This document shows, piece by piece, positions 52,417-60,419 of a stretch of DNA of 64,000 bases. The stretch is from contig JAJPKP010000026.1 in assembly GCA_021323675.1 (NCBI GenBank), forward strand, positions 1-64,000, read 5' to 3'. Within the stretch, counting starts at the first letter, position 1. Every line of letters begins with the position of its first letter. Source of the DNA: Pseudomonadota bacterium. Lineage in GTDB: Bacteria; Desulfobacterota; Binatia; Binatales; Binataceae. The notes beneath the pieces were generated by a model. The model saw only the letters and a list, made by a program, of their open reading frames with translations, was not told the DNA's origin and searched no databases. Both the position numbers and the translations under genes were made by a program.

Positions 52417-52797
52417 TTGAGTTGCGGCGTCGAACGCCTTTGTGGATTGATCCACTGTCATTGTGGAAACGATGCGGCGGTCGCGAAGCTCAACGAGCTG
52501 GTCGACGAGGTCGGCGACAATCCCCGCGACCCGCGCCATCGCTTCATCGATACACTGAGCGTCCTCATCGAAGCTTACGACGAGGAGCATCATCCAATCC
52601 CGGACGTGACAGGAGCGCAGCTCCTCGCTTTCCTTATGGAACAGCACGGCCTGTCACAAGGTGACCTGCCCGAGATCGGTAGCCAGGGCGTCGTGTCCGA
52701 GATCCTGCGAGGCAAACGAGAGCTCAACGTGCGCCAGATTCGGGCGCTGGCGCGCCGCTTCGGCCTGCCCGCGGGAGCCTTTCTGGAGGCGGTGTAG
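52417..52797 (+). CDS. HigA-like antitoxin / XRE-family HTH protein
   Basis: About 126 residues by the track; the conserved part is FIDTLSVLIEAYDEEHHPIPDVTGAQLLAFLMEQHGLSQGDLPEIGSQGVVSEILRGKRELNVRQIRALARRFGLP. That is the antitoxin pattern of HigA/MqsA-type proteins: an N-terminal acidic segment and a C-terminal HTH that binds the operator. The N-terminus before AVAKLNELVDEVG is doubtful and lacks a good ribosome site. No HigB-like toxin gene is recognisable on either side, so it is an orphan or solitary regulator. Confidence 0.75.
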   Translation: MSCGVERLCGLIHCHCGNDAAVAKLNELVDEVGDNPRDPRHRFIDTLSVLIEAYDEEHHPIPDVTGAQLLAFLMEQHGLSQGDLPEIGSQGVVSEILRGKRELNVRQIRALARRFGLPAGAFLEAV

Positions 52798-52825
52798 CCC
52801 GCAATGAAGTTCGCGTCCGTTTGTT

Positions 52826-53461
52826 CTAATCGGCGGTGCTCCATTCAATCGCGTTCTGAATCAGGCGGTTGAGTTCCGGGGATTCCCACGAGCCGCGAAA
52901 GGTCAGCGGGGTTTTGCCGGATGGCTCGACGGACGCGTCCACGAACGGTTGCACGTTGTTGGTGGGGTTGTGGCAATGGCCCAGCGCCACATACGTCACC
53001 GCGCCTTTGCCGATTTTGCGCGTGTAGCCCAGCACGCGGGTTTTGCCGTCCGCTTGCAGCGAAGTGTCGCGGTCGTACACGAAGCCGAAGCCCGGCGGTG
53101 AGGGATCCTGCGGCAGCTCGGTCGTGAGCAGCACCTTGGTGTCCTCGGGATGCTGCAGCTCGACCAGGTAGAGTTGGTCTGACACTTCGAACGACGCGGG
53201 CAAGCCGCGCGTGATAGGGCTTTCCGGATCGGTCACGTTAACGCGGAATTTCCTTACCGGAGGATGATTCAAAAAGAAGCCGCCGAGCGTGTCATGGTAC
53301 GGTCCTTTGACCATCGCGCGCCGATGCTCGCCGACTCTGGCGGCCTTGCCGCCGCTGGTGCCGTGCAGCGCGAGCCATCGGCCGCCCGCTTCGATCCATC
53401 CGCGGATGAATGCATTCTGCGCATCGTCCGGGTACGGCCCCGCCACGTAGGTGATGAGCAT
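52826..53461 (-). CDS. ThuA-like domain protein, C-terminal part (frameshifted gene)
   Basis: The frame contains YVAGPYPDDAQNAFIRGWIEAGGRWLALHGTSGGK, GFFLNHPPVRKFRVNVTDPESPITRGLPASFEVSDQLY and GKGAVTYVALGHCHNP, the landmarks of the ThuA (trehalose utilisation, PF06283) glutamine-amidotransferase-like fold. The N-terminal strand is found only in the neighbouring frame, given as a separate pseudogene entry. Substrate unknown; ThuA domains occur in carbohydrate catabolism and in large secreted proteins. Confidence 0.75.
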   Translation of the reverse strand: MLITYVAGPYPDDAQNAFIRGWIEAGGRWLALHGTSGGKAARVGEHRRAMVKGPYHDTLGGFFLNHPPVRKFRVNVTDPESPITRGLPASFEVSDQLYLVELQHPEDTKVLLTTELPQDPSPPGFGFVYDRDTSLQADGKTRVLGYTRKIGKGAVTYVALGHCHNPTNNVQPFVDASVEPSGKTPLTFRGSWESPELNRLIQNAIEWSTAD

Positions 53462-53526
53462 CCGCGCGTCGGGAAGCCATCGCGCGATATCGCCGTAGTC
53501 GTTGCTGACGGTCGCGTAGATCGCGG

Positions 53527-53646
53527 GTTTTCCTGCAGCAACCCAAGCAGCCGCAGCCGCGCGTAGTTCATGTCGTGGCCGGCGGCGGTGCCGGGCGGAA
53601 AACCGCCGGCAATCAGATGAACGCGGATTACATTGCGCCTGCTCAT
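53527..53646 (-). pseudogene. ThuA-like domain protein, N-terminal part
   Basis: Starts MSRRNVIRVHLIAGGFPPGT with an ATG at 53646 and reads HDMNYARLRLLGLLQENP before losing phase. The downstream frame continues IYATVSNDYGDIARWLPDAR. Inserting one base near 53525-53527 (CCG to CCCG) would join them as ENPAIYATV. Confirms that the ThuA gene is interrupted by a single-base deletion. Confidence 0.7.
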
Positions 53647-53723
53647 GATCTTCTCTTACTCAAAATGCGGCGCAACCACCACGGCCGCGAGCACATCCTC
53701 CGCTGTCCGCCGCGCGTGGCTGG

Positions 53724-54599
53724 TTAGAAACTCCGGTCGGCGTACTCGGCGAGGATGCTTGCCCGGCCGGGGTAGCCGTTGATTCTCACGGCGCGGACGA
53801 TGGTGCCTTCGCGTTCGAGGCGGCGCGCGGCTGATTCCACGAGCGCGGGCGGAATCGCGAGCAGGCGCGCGATCGTCTTTTCGGTGGAGAAGGCCGCCGT
53901 CTCGAAATAACGGCGGACAATTCGATAGGCGGCTTCGCGCGGCGTGAGCTCGCGCGCCTCGCGCATCGCGTCGCCCCATCGATGCTCCATTGTGTCCCAG
54001 ACGTAGGTGAAAGGGTCGTAGCGTTCCTCGACTTTGAGGGCGAGGAATTTTTCCTGCAGCTCTTTCATCGCGCGGTCGAAGGCGGGCCGATGCTTCGGCT
54101 GGGAATAACCGGAAGTCAGCTTGAGGGCGCGGGTTTCGGCGGCGCCGCGCTTCACGAGCGCATCCATGACCAGCTTCGCGCAATGCGACAGCATCCCCGC
54201 CGCGTACAGCTTGCGATATCCGCCGGGCGCGGCCCGAAGGCGCAGGAAGGCGCCGAGCAGATCGCGCGCGATGAAGCTCGGGCGGCCTGCGATCGCCTTG
54301 CCGTAGTAAGCAAGGCGGCAGGCGGCAAAATCGTCCTTCAGCCGCCAGGTCATCCCGATCGCATGGTCGTGCTGGATGTGCTCGGGGAGTTCAGGCTCTC
54401 GCGCGCCGACGATTGCTTCGCGCAGGCACGGCACGCCAAGGCCGGCGGTAAAGGCGGCGCAAAAGCCGACCTGGTTTATGAAATCGAGCGCGGCTTTTTG
54501 GTTGGTGATGCGGCGGGCGCGAGTGCGGCGAAAGTGATGGTCGCGATGCGATTCGAGGCGTTCAAGAATTGAATCGGCGTTCAACGTCGGTTGGGTCAT
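53724..54599 (-). CDS. Winged-helix protein, possibly AlkZ/YcaQ-related
   Basis: 291-residue protein. TNQKAALDFINQVGFCAAFTAGLGVPCLREAI and MTWRLKDDFAACRLAYYGKAIAGRPSFIARDLLGAFLRL resemble the helical framework of HTH_42/AlkZ-like glycosylase-related proteins, and a C-terminal winged-helix-like block (STEKTIARLLAIPPALVESAARRLEREGTIVRAVRING) follows. The catalytic QxD-type residues of authentic AlkZ are not clearly identifiable. Function therefore uncertain; a DNA-repair or regulatory role is an inference. It is divergent in phase from neighbours but on the same minus-strand run. Confidence 0.6.
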   Translation of the reverse strand: MTQPTLNADSILERLESHRDHHFRRTRARRITNQKAALDFINQVGFCAAFTAGLGVPCLREAIVGAREPELPEHIQHDHAIGMTWRLKDDFAACRLAYYGKAIAGRPSFIARDLLGAFLRLRAAPGGYRKLYAAGMLSHCAKLVMDALVKRGAAETRALKLTSGYSQPKHRPAFDRAMKELQEKFLALKVEERYDPFTYVWDTMEHRWGDAMREARELTPREAAYRIVRRYFETAAFSTEKTIARLLAIPPALVESAARRLEREGTIVRAVRINGYPGRASILAEYADRSF

Positions 54600-54674
54600 C
54601 GGAACAATCGGCGCATTTCGCAGATCTTCCCCGATTCATCCACCTGCGCGAAATCCGCGCCAACCGGGGAATCG

Positions 54675-56006
54675 TCAGGATTGCGCGGCCTCGGCGTGCT
54701 CGACGCATCTTTTGAAGATGCGCCGATAGTTGGTCTTGACGCCCAGATGGCGGATTATGCCTTCGAGCCCGATCAGCGCGCGCAGCAGAAAGACGCCGTG
54801 CGCGGGCGATTTGTAGAGCTTGTGCTCGAAGGCGATCTCGCCGACCTTGGTCGCGTTGCCGACGGTATCGTAATCGGCGGGGTCGAAATCGCGATCGACC
54901 ATCATCGGTTGAAACAGGATGCGCACGATTTTGACCATCGGGGCCGGGTCCTGTCCGCGCTCGAGCCATCCGAGCTTCTGCATCCCGGCGCCGATTGCGT
55001 GCGCGTCGTTGTCGATGATTCCCCGCGCCACCATTGTGTAGGCCTTTCGCTCCGAGTCGCGGAAGCGGCGAATCGACCCGAAGTCGAGAATTCCGAGCCG
55101 GGGATGGTAGCTGACGAGGTAGTTGCCGGGATGGAAATCGGTGTGCAGCACTCCGAACTCCATGATCTGGCGCCACACGATGGCGTGGCATTTGTTGGCG
55201 ACCCAGGTGCGCAGCTCCAAATCGACCTCGGGCCCCATCACATCGGCGAGCGGGTAGCCGTCGATAAACGTCATCGTAAGCACGCGGCGCGAACTGAGCT
55301 CGCCGATCACGGTTGGGATTTCGACTTCGGGATCGTCGGCGAACAGGCGGCCGAACTCGGCCATGTTGCGCGCTTCGTTGACGTAATCCAGCTCCTCGCG
55401 CAGGCGCTCGTCCAGCTCGGTGTAGATGGCGGCGGTATCGACCTTCTGCCGCATCACGTCCCGTCCGATCGCCTGCAGGGTGCGCAGCAGGAGCTTCATG
55501 TTCTTGAGGTCTTCTTCAACGGTGGCCTCGACTCCGGGATACTGCACCTTCACGGCGACATCGCGGCCGTCTTTCAGCTTTGCGCGATGGACCTGGCCGA
55601 GCGAGGCGGCGGCGAAGGCGGTCTGATCGAAGCTTCGGAACAGATGCTCGGGACGTTTGCCGATCTCGCGGCGAATCTGCTCGGCGATCATCGAGTAGCT
55701 CATCGGCGGCACGCTCGATTGCGTGGCGCGCAGGACATCGAGCGCCTCGCCGGGCAGCAAATCCTGGCGCATCGAGAGCATCTGGATAAGTTTCATGAAG
55801 GCGCCGCGCAGGTTCTTCGAGCTTTCGAGAATGCGTTCGGCGTTGCGGATATGGGTTTCGAGCAGCTCGCGTTCCTGCTCGCTGCGCGAAAGGAAGGGGC
55901 GGCGGATCGAGGTCCACAGGTAGCTGGTGCCGACCTGCGAGGCGAGCCCGCCCATCTTGATTGCCCGCCGCGCGCGGCCTTGCGTGATAGGATTGCGCGA
56001 CGCCAT
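54675..56006 (-). CDS. ABC1/AarF (UbiB-type) atypical kinase
   Basis: 443 residues, starting ASRNPITQGRARRAIKMGG from the ATG at 56006. The atypical kinase features are QSSVPPMSYSMIAEQIRREIG, AAASLGQVHRAKLKDGRDVAVKVQYPGVE (the A-rich loop and the Lys), LTMTFIDGYPL, and VLHTDFHPGNYLVSYHPRLGILDFGS with catalytic Asp and the metal-binding DFG-like segment. UbiB proteins support ubiquinone synthesis; the family also acts elsewhere. The stop of the upstream larB overlaps this start by one base (TGATG), so they are coupled. Confidence 0.92.
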   Translation of the reverse strand: MASRNPITQGRARRAIKMGGLASQVGTSYLWTSIRRPFLSRSEQERELLETHIRNAERILESSKNLRGAFMKLIQMLSMRQDLLPGEALDVLRATQSSVPPMSYSMIAEQIRREIGKRPEHLFRSFDQTAFAAASLGQVHRAKLKDGRDVAVKVQYPGVEATVEEDLKNMKLLLRTLQAIGRDVMRQKVDTAAIYTELDERLREELDYVNEARNMAEFGRLFADDPEVEIPTVIGELSSRRVLTMTFIDGYPLADVMGPEVDLELRTWVANKCHAIVWRQIMEFGVLHTDFHPGNYLVSYHPRLGILDFGSIRRFRDSERKAYTMVARGIIDNDAHAIGAGMQKLGWLERGQDPAPMVKIVRILFQPMMVDRDFDPADYDTVGNATKVGEIAFEHKLYKSPAHGVFLLRALIGLEGIIRHLGVKTNYRRIFKRCVEHAEAAQS

Positions 56007-56779
56007 CAGTCGCACCCGTCGCGGTCGATGCCGACGCGGTTGATCAGCGTCGCCGCGAGCGCCGCGCCGAATCCGTTGTCGATATTGACGACGGTCACGC
56101 CGCTCGCGCACGTGTTCAGCATCCCGAGCAAAGCGGCCAATCCGCCGAACGCGGTGCCGTAACCGACGCTGGTCGGGACCGCGACGACGGGGCGGTCGAT
56201 GAGGCCCGCCACCACCGACGGCAGCGCGCCTTCCATCCCCGCCACGACGATCAGCACGCTGGATTTGCGGATCAGATCCAGGTTGGTGGTGAGGCGATGA
56301 ATTCCCGCGACGCCCACGTCGTAAACGCGCCGCACCCGGTTGCCGAACAACTCGGCGCACAGCGCGGCCTCTTCGGCGACCGGCAAATCCGAGGTTCCCG
56401 CGCTTACCACCATCACGTCTCCGTGGCCGCGGACCGGCGCGGGTTCGATCACGACCGCGCCGAGGCGTGCCTCGGGATGATACTTCATCCGCCTCAGTTT
56501 CGATTTTACGGCGCGGGCCTTGTCGGGGCCGATACGGGTGACGACCAGGCTGGTGCCGGCGGTTATCACGCGCCGGCCGATCGCGGCGATCTGCGCCGCG
56601 GTCTTTCCTTCGCCGAAGATCACCTCGGGCACGCCGCGGCGCAGCGATCGATGGTTATCGATCTTGGCGAAGCCGAGATCGTGAAAGGGCAGCTCGCGCA
56701 ATGAGCGCATCGCGGCCGCGGCGCTGGTCTTGCCCGACGCCACGGAATCGAGGATTGCGCGAATCTGCTTTTCCGTCAT
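56006..56779 (-). CDS. larB: LarB, nickel-pincer cofactor biosynthesis protein
   Basis: 257 residues. N-terminal MTEKQIRAILDSVASGKTSA, then the PurE-like core FHDLGFAKIDNHRSLRRGVPEVIFGEGKT, VVSAGTSDLPVAEEAALCAELFG, and a C-terminal VDNGFGAALAAT-type VNIDNGFGAALA. LarB carboxylates and hydrolyses nicotinate adenine dinucleotide on the route to the nickel-pincer nucleotide used by lactate racemase and relatives. LarC and LarE are not adjacent, so the pathway is incomplete in this window. It overlaps both neighbours by 1-4 bases. Confidence 0.92.
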   Translation of the reverse strand: MTEKQIRAILDSVASGKTSAAAAMRSLRELPFHDLGFAKIDNHRSLRRGVPEVIFGEGKTAAQIAAIGRRVITAGTSLVVTRIGPDKARAVKSKLRRMKYHPEARLGAVVIEPAPVRGHGDVMVVSAGTSDLPVAEEAALCAELFGNRVRRVYDVGVAGIHRLTTNLDLIRKSSVLIVVAGMEGALPSVVAGLIDRPVVAVPTSVGYGTAFGGLAALLGMLNTCASGVTVVNIDNGFGAALAATLINRVGIDRDGCD

Positions 56780-58071
56780 CGCCGCCGCTTAAGTAGGTCG
56801 GCTCGAAGCGGCCGCTCCAGCTTCAGCATCACCTCGCGCACCGCGCGCTGGTCGCTGCGCGTGACGGTGATGGCGATTCCTCCGGCGCTGAGTTGTTCAC
56901 CGGGTTTGGGGATATGGCCCAGGCGTTCGAGCACCAACCCGCCAATGGTAGCATACTCGTCGCCCTCGGGCAGACGCAGTCCGAAGCGCTCGTTGAGTTC
57001 GGCGATGGGCGCGCGCGCCATTACAATCATTGTGCGCGGATCGGCGACGCGGGCGACGTCTTCCTCGCGGTCGTGCTCGTCTTCGATTTCGCCGACCACC
57101 TCTTCGAGCAGATCTTCCATCGTGATAATTCCCGCCGCTCCGCCGTACTCGTCGACGATAACCGCGAGATTCTCGCCGGTGCGCTGCAACGCAACCATCA
57201 CTTCATCCAGCGGCATCGATTCCGGAAAGTAACTGACCGGGCGCATCATCTCGCTAACGGGATGGCTCAAGTCGGGCGCTTCGAGCAAATCGAACACGTG
57301 CACTACGCCGACGATGTCCGTGATGCGGTTGCTGAACACTGGGAGGCGGCTGAATCCCACGCGGCGCACGGTTTCGACCGCGGCAGCCAGGGTCGTGTCC
57401 TGGGGAATCGCATCCACGCGCACCAGCGGCACCATCGCCTTGCGCGCCTCGGCGCGCGAGAAGCGGAAGATGCGGCTGATCATCTGCCGCTCCGACGGCA
57501 GAATCGCATCCTGAGGCGGCGCGGCGTGCGCCGTGTCGGATTCGCGCCGATGGAGCAGGCGCACGAGATCCTCGCGCTCCAAAAAAACGCTTTCCGCCTC
57601 GGAAGGAACGCCCGCGACAAAACGCAGAGCGCGGCTAAGCAGAGTTTCGACGAAGAGCAGCGGTGACAGAACTATCGTGAGGATTCGCAGGGGAGGAGCG
57701 GCAAAGCGCGCCAATCCGAGCGGATTGCGAAGCGCAAGCAGCTTCGGAATCGATTCGCCCAGCACGAGCGTGAGGGGCGCCAGGATGAACGGCGCCCAGA
57801 AGGAAAGCCCGGGCTTGAGATCGTGCAGGAAGGCGGTGAGCGTGACCGCGGCAAGGACGGTGGCGAGATTGTTGCTCGTCAGGGCGAGGGCGAGCAGGCG
57901 GTCGCGCCGTTCGAGCAGCCATCCGAGCATCCGCGCCCGCGCGCTGCCGCGCTCCTCCTCCGCCAGCACCTTAAACTCGTCGGCCGAGACGACCGCTATC
58001 TCGCTTGCCGCGAAAAACGCCTGAACCGCGATACAGGCGGCGACCGCCACGATCAAGCCGGCCAGGCTCAT
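56776..58071 (-). CDS. CNNM/CorC-family membrane protein
   Basis: 431 residues. The N-terminal DUF21/CNNM transmembrane module (IAVQAFFAASEIAVVSADEFKVLAEEERGS) is followed by paired CBS domains (MVPLVRVDAIPQDTTLAAAVETVRRVGFSRLPVF, then LAVIVDEYGGAAGIITMEDLLEEVVGEIEDEHD) and a C-terminal CorC/HlyC beta domain. Such proteins are linked to Mg2+/Co2+ efflux. Overlaps the next CNNM gene and larB by 4 bases each, so translation is coupled through the run. Confidence 0.92.
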   Translation of the reverse strand: MSLAGLIVAVAACIAVQAFFAASEIAVVSADEFKVLAEEERGSARARMLGWLLERRDRLLALALTSNNLATVLAAVTLTAFLHDLKPGLSFWAPFILAPLTLVLGESIPKLLALRNPLGLARFAAPPLRILTIVLSPLLFVETLLSRALRFVAGVPSEAESVFLEREDLVRLLHRRESDTAHAAPPQDAILPSERQMISRIFRFSRAEARKAMVPLVRVDAIPQDTTLAAAVETVRRVGFSRLPVFSNRITDIVGVVHVFDLLEAPDLSHPVSEMMRPVSYFPESMPLDEVMVALQRTGENLAVIVDEYGGAAGIITMEDLLEEVVGEIEDEHDREEDVARVADPRTMIVMARAPIAELNERFGLRLPEGDEYATIGGLVLERLGHIPKPGEQLSAGGIAITVTRSDQRAVREVMLKLERPLRADLLKRRR

Positions 58072-59282
58072 CGCCGTATCCTCACCTGTTCGACCGTCGC
58101 GCCGCGCACGCGCTCGACGGTTGCCTGGAATTTTCCAAGCGCGAGCGTCTCTCCGACCGGGGGGATGCGGCCCAGGCGCCGGAGCATCTGGCTCGAGAGC
58201 GTGCGTCCCCCGCCGGGAACATCAAGGACGAAATCGCCGCCAAGAGCGGCCGCCAGCCTGGAGACTTCGATCGCGCCCGAGGCGATCCATTCGTTGTCCG
58301 AGACCTTCTGCAGCTCGGGCAGTTCGACATCGAACTCGTCGCGCAGTTCGCCGAACAGTTCTTCGAGCAGATCTTCCAGGGTGACCAGACCGAGCAGGCG
58401 GCCGTATTCGTCGACGATCAGCGCCATCTGGAAGCGGCCGCGACGCATTTCGTCGAACAGTTCGCCGAGCGGTTTGCGCGGCGGAATAAAGTAGGCGGGC
58501 CGGAGGAGGCGCTCGACCCGAGGCGGAGCGGCCGCAAGCCGCTGCATCGCGAGGTCCTTGGCGTGCAGCACGCCGACGACGTTTTCCGGGCTGCCCCGGT
58601 ACATCGGGATGCGCGAGAAGTGGCCGTGCGCAACTTCGGCGTTCAACTGAGCAGGCGGAGTTGCGATATCGAGAGCAAAAATTCGCTCGCGCGGAGTCAT
58701 CACCTCCGAAGCGCGGCGCGCCCCGAAATCGAACACGCGATGGATGAGCGCGCGCTCCTCGGGTTCAACCTCGCCCTGGGTCTCGCCCAGCCTGAGCAGC
58801 GCCTTGAATTCCGATTCGGAAAACGGTTCGGGCCGGGGAGCCGCGACGCTGGGAGCGAAATGTCGCGCCAGGGGATGGAGGAAGTCCGCGATCGCCGCAA
58901 GCGGCCGCGCGGTCAGGTAGGCGACCGCCCCCGGATGGCCGAGCGCGAAAGTCTTGGGGGTGATGTCGCAGAAGATCAGCACGACGACGAACATCACCGG
59001 CGCGGCGACATAGGGCCCCAGCTCGCCGCCCAGCCAGAAAAGAAAGAAGCTTGTGGCAAGGCATTCGGCGAACACGTTGCTCGCCTCGTTGATGCCGATA
59101 ACGACGATCAGCGACTCCAGCGGACGGCGCATCAGGCGGTCAACCGCGGCGCGAACGGACGTGCTGAAGTGATCGCGAATATGCTCCATCCGCGCCATCG
59201 TGAAGATCGCCGTCTCCGAGGCGGCGATGCTCGCGCTCAGCGCGATGAGCAGGAAGACCAGAACTGGCAGCAGCACCATCAC
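58068..59282 (-). CDS. CNNM/CorC-family membrane protein
   Basis: 404 residues, paralogue of the following gene. DUF21 module LVFLLIALSASIAASETAIFTMARMEH, CBS pair (PLGELFDEMRRGRFQMALIVDEYGRLLGLVTLEDLLEELFGELRDEFD) and a CorC-like C-terminus with GRIPPVGETLALGKFQ. CBS domains usually sense adenine nucleotides. Adjacent duplicate genes suggest a heteromeric or specialised pair. Begins 12 bases after thiL. Confidence 0.92.
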   Translation of the reverse strand: MMVLLPVLVFLLIALSASIAASETAIFTMARMEHIRDHFSTSVRAAVDRLMRRPLESLIVVIGINEASNVFAECLATSFFLFWLGGELGPYVAAPVMFVVVLIFCDITPKTFALGHPGAVAYLTARPLAAIADFLHPLARHFAPSVAAPRPEPFSESEFKALLRLGETQGEVEPEERALIHRVFDFGARRASEVMTPRERIFALDIATPPAQLNAEVAHGHFSRIPMYRGSPENVVGVLHAKDLAMQRLAAAPPRVERLLRPAYFIPPRKPLGELFDEMRRGRFQMALIVDEYGRLLGLVTLEDLLEELFGELRDEFDVELPELQKVSDNEWIASGAIEVSRLAAALGGDFVLDVPGGGRTLSSQMLRRLGRIPPVGETLALGKFQATVERVRGATVEQVRIRR

Positions 59283-59294
59283 AGGAAGAATCGT

Positions 59295-60308
59295 TCAATT
59301 CCCGGACCGCAACTGATCCCATCCGGCGATCCCCGGCATCGCGCCGCCCTTGAGCCGTATTCCGCGGCCGCGAACGATCCGGCCGATGCGCCGGACGGGG
59401 ATGCCTAGCAATCGGGAAAGCCTGCGCTCGGAATGACCGGGGCGAGCGCAAAAGAGCAACTCGTAGTCTTCGCCGCCGCCGAGCGCGAGCGAAAGGTCGG
59501 AACCCATTAGCTCATTGTACGCTTTTGAGGTGGGGATCGACTCAGGGTCGATCTCCGCGCCAACGCGGCTTCGTTCGAGAATGTGCCCGAGGTCCTGAAG
59601 CAATCCATCGCTGATGTCGATAGCGGCGGGAGCCGGGCGAAGCGTGGCGAGGCGACGGCCGGCATCGATACGGGCGCGCGGGACGAGATAGCGCGAGAGA
59701 AGATGGCGGCGCGCCGGGCCGCGCGCGCGGAGCTTGCCCGCCAGAATTCGCCATCCAGCCGCCGCATCGCCGACGGTTCCGGTAACGAAGATTTCATCGC
59801 CGACTCGCGCCGCATCGCGCCTGAGCGGGCGGGCGGGCGAATCGCCCAAAAGCGCGATGGTTATCGCCAACTGGCTTGCAGCCGTGACGTTGCCGCCGAC
59901 TACATCGACCGAGCTTTCGCGCGCGGTGCGCCGCAGGCCGGAATAGAGCCGGTCGAAAAACGGCATCGTGAGGCCGGGGCGGATGGCGAGATTTATCACG
60001 CAGGCGGCCGGCTTTCCGCCCATCGCCGCGATATCGCTCAAATTGACCGTGAGCGATCGGGCTCCGAGCTGCTCGGGCGTTCCCCAATTCAGGTTGAAGT
60101 GGATGCCCTCGACCATCGAGTCGATCGTCACGAGTGTCGGGGCGGGGCTGGGCGCGAGGATGGCGCAATCGTCGCCGGGCCCCAAAATCGTGCGCGGGCT
60201 GAGCGGCAGCTTCGCAACCAGCCGGGCAATCAACTCGAACTCGCCCGGCAGCGCGGTCGTGCGTCGGTGCGCTGGCTTGTTTTTCGATTTCCGAATGGCA
60301 GGCGACAA
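59295..60308 (-). CDS. thiL: Thiamine-phosphate kinase
   Basis: Phosphorylates thiamine monophosphate to the diphosphate, the last step of the pathway. 337 residues. PurM-like fold: GEFELIARLVAKLPLSPRTILGPGDDCAILAPS with the metal/ATP Asp residues, TIDSMVEGIHFN, LSDIAAMGGKPA, DVVGGNVTAAS and LGGGEDYELLFCARPG complete the pattern. First of the ThiL-CNNM-CNNM-LarB-UbiB run by position. No thiamine riboswitch is visible in the 110 bases upstream. Confidence 0.95.
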   Translation of the reverse strand: MSPAIRKSKNKPAHRRTTALPGEFELIARLVAKLPLSPRTILGPGDDCAILAPSPAPTLVTIDSMVEGIHFNLNWGTPEQLGARSLTVNLSDIAAMGGKPAACVINLAIRPGLTMPFFDRLYSGLRRTARESSVDVVGGNVTAASQLAITIALLGDSPARPLRRDAARVGDEIFVTGTVGDAAAGWRILAGKLRARGPARRHLLSRYLVPRARIDAGRRLATLRPAPAAIDISDGLLQDLGHILERSRVGAEIDPESIPTSKAYNELMGSDLSLALGGGEDYELLFCARPGHSERRLSRLLGIPVRRIGRIVRGRGIRLKGGAMPGIAGWDQLRSGN

Positions 60309-60419
60309 ATTGTCAGAGCCGGATTCGATGGTGGTAAAGGCGCGCGATGCGCGAGTTGGTGCGTTTGATGGAACGGACGCTAATCGATTGCGAACAGGCG
60401 GGCAAGACGTCTTCAGCCG

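Noticed and set aside
54675-56360. 561-residue UbiB ORF start
   Set aside because: The upstream ~118 residues overlap larB in another frame; the ATG at 56006 coupled to the larB stop is the sensible start.
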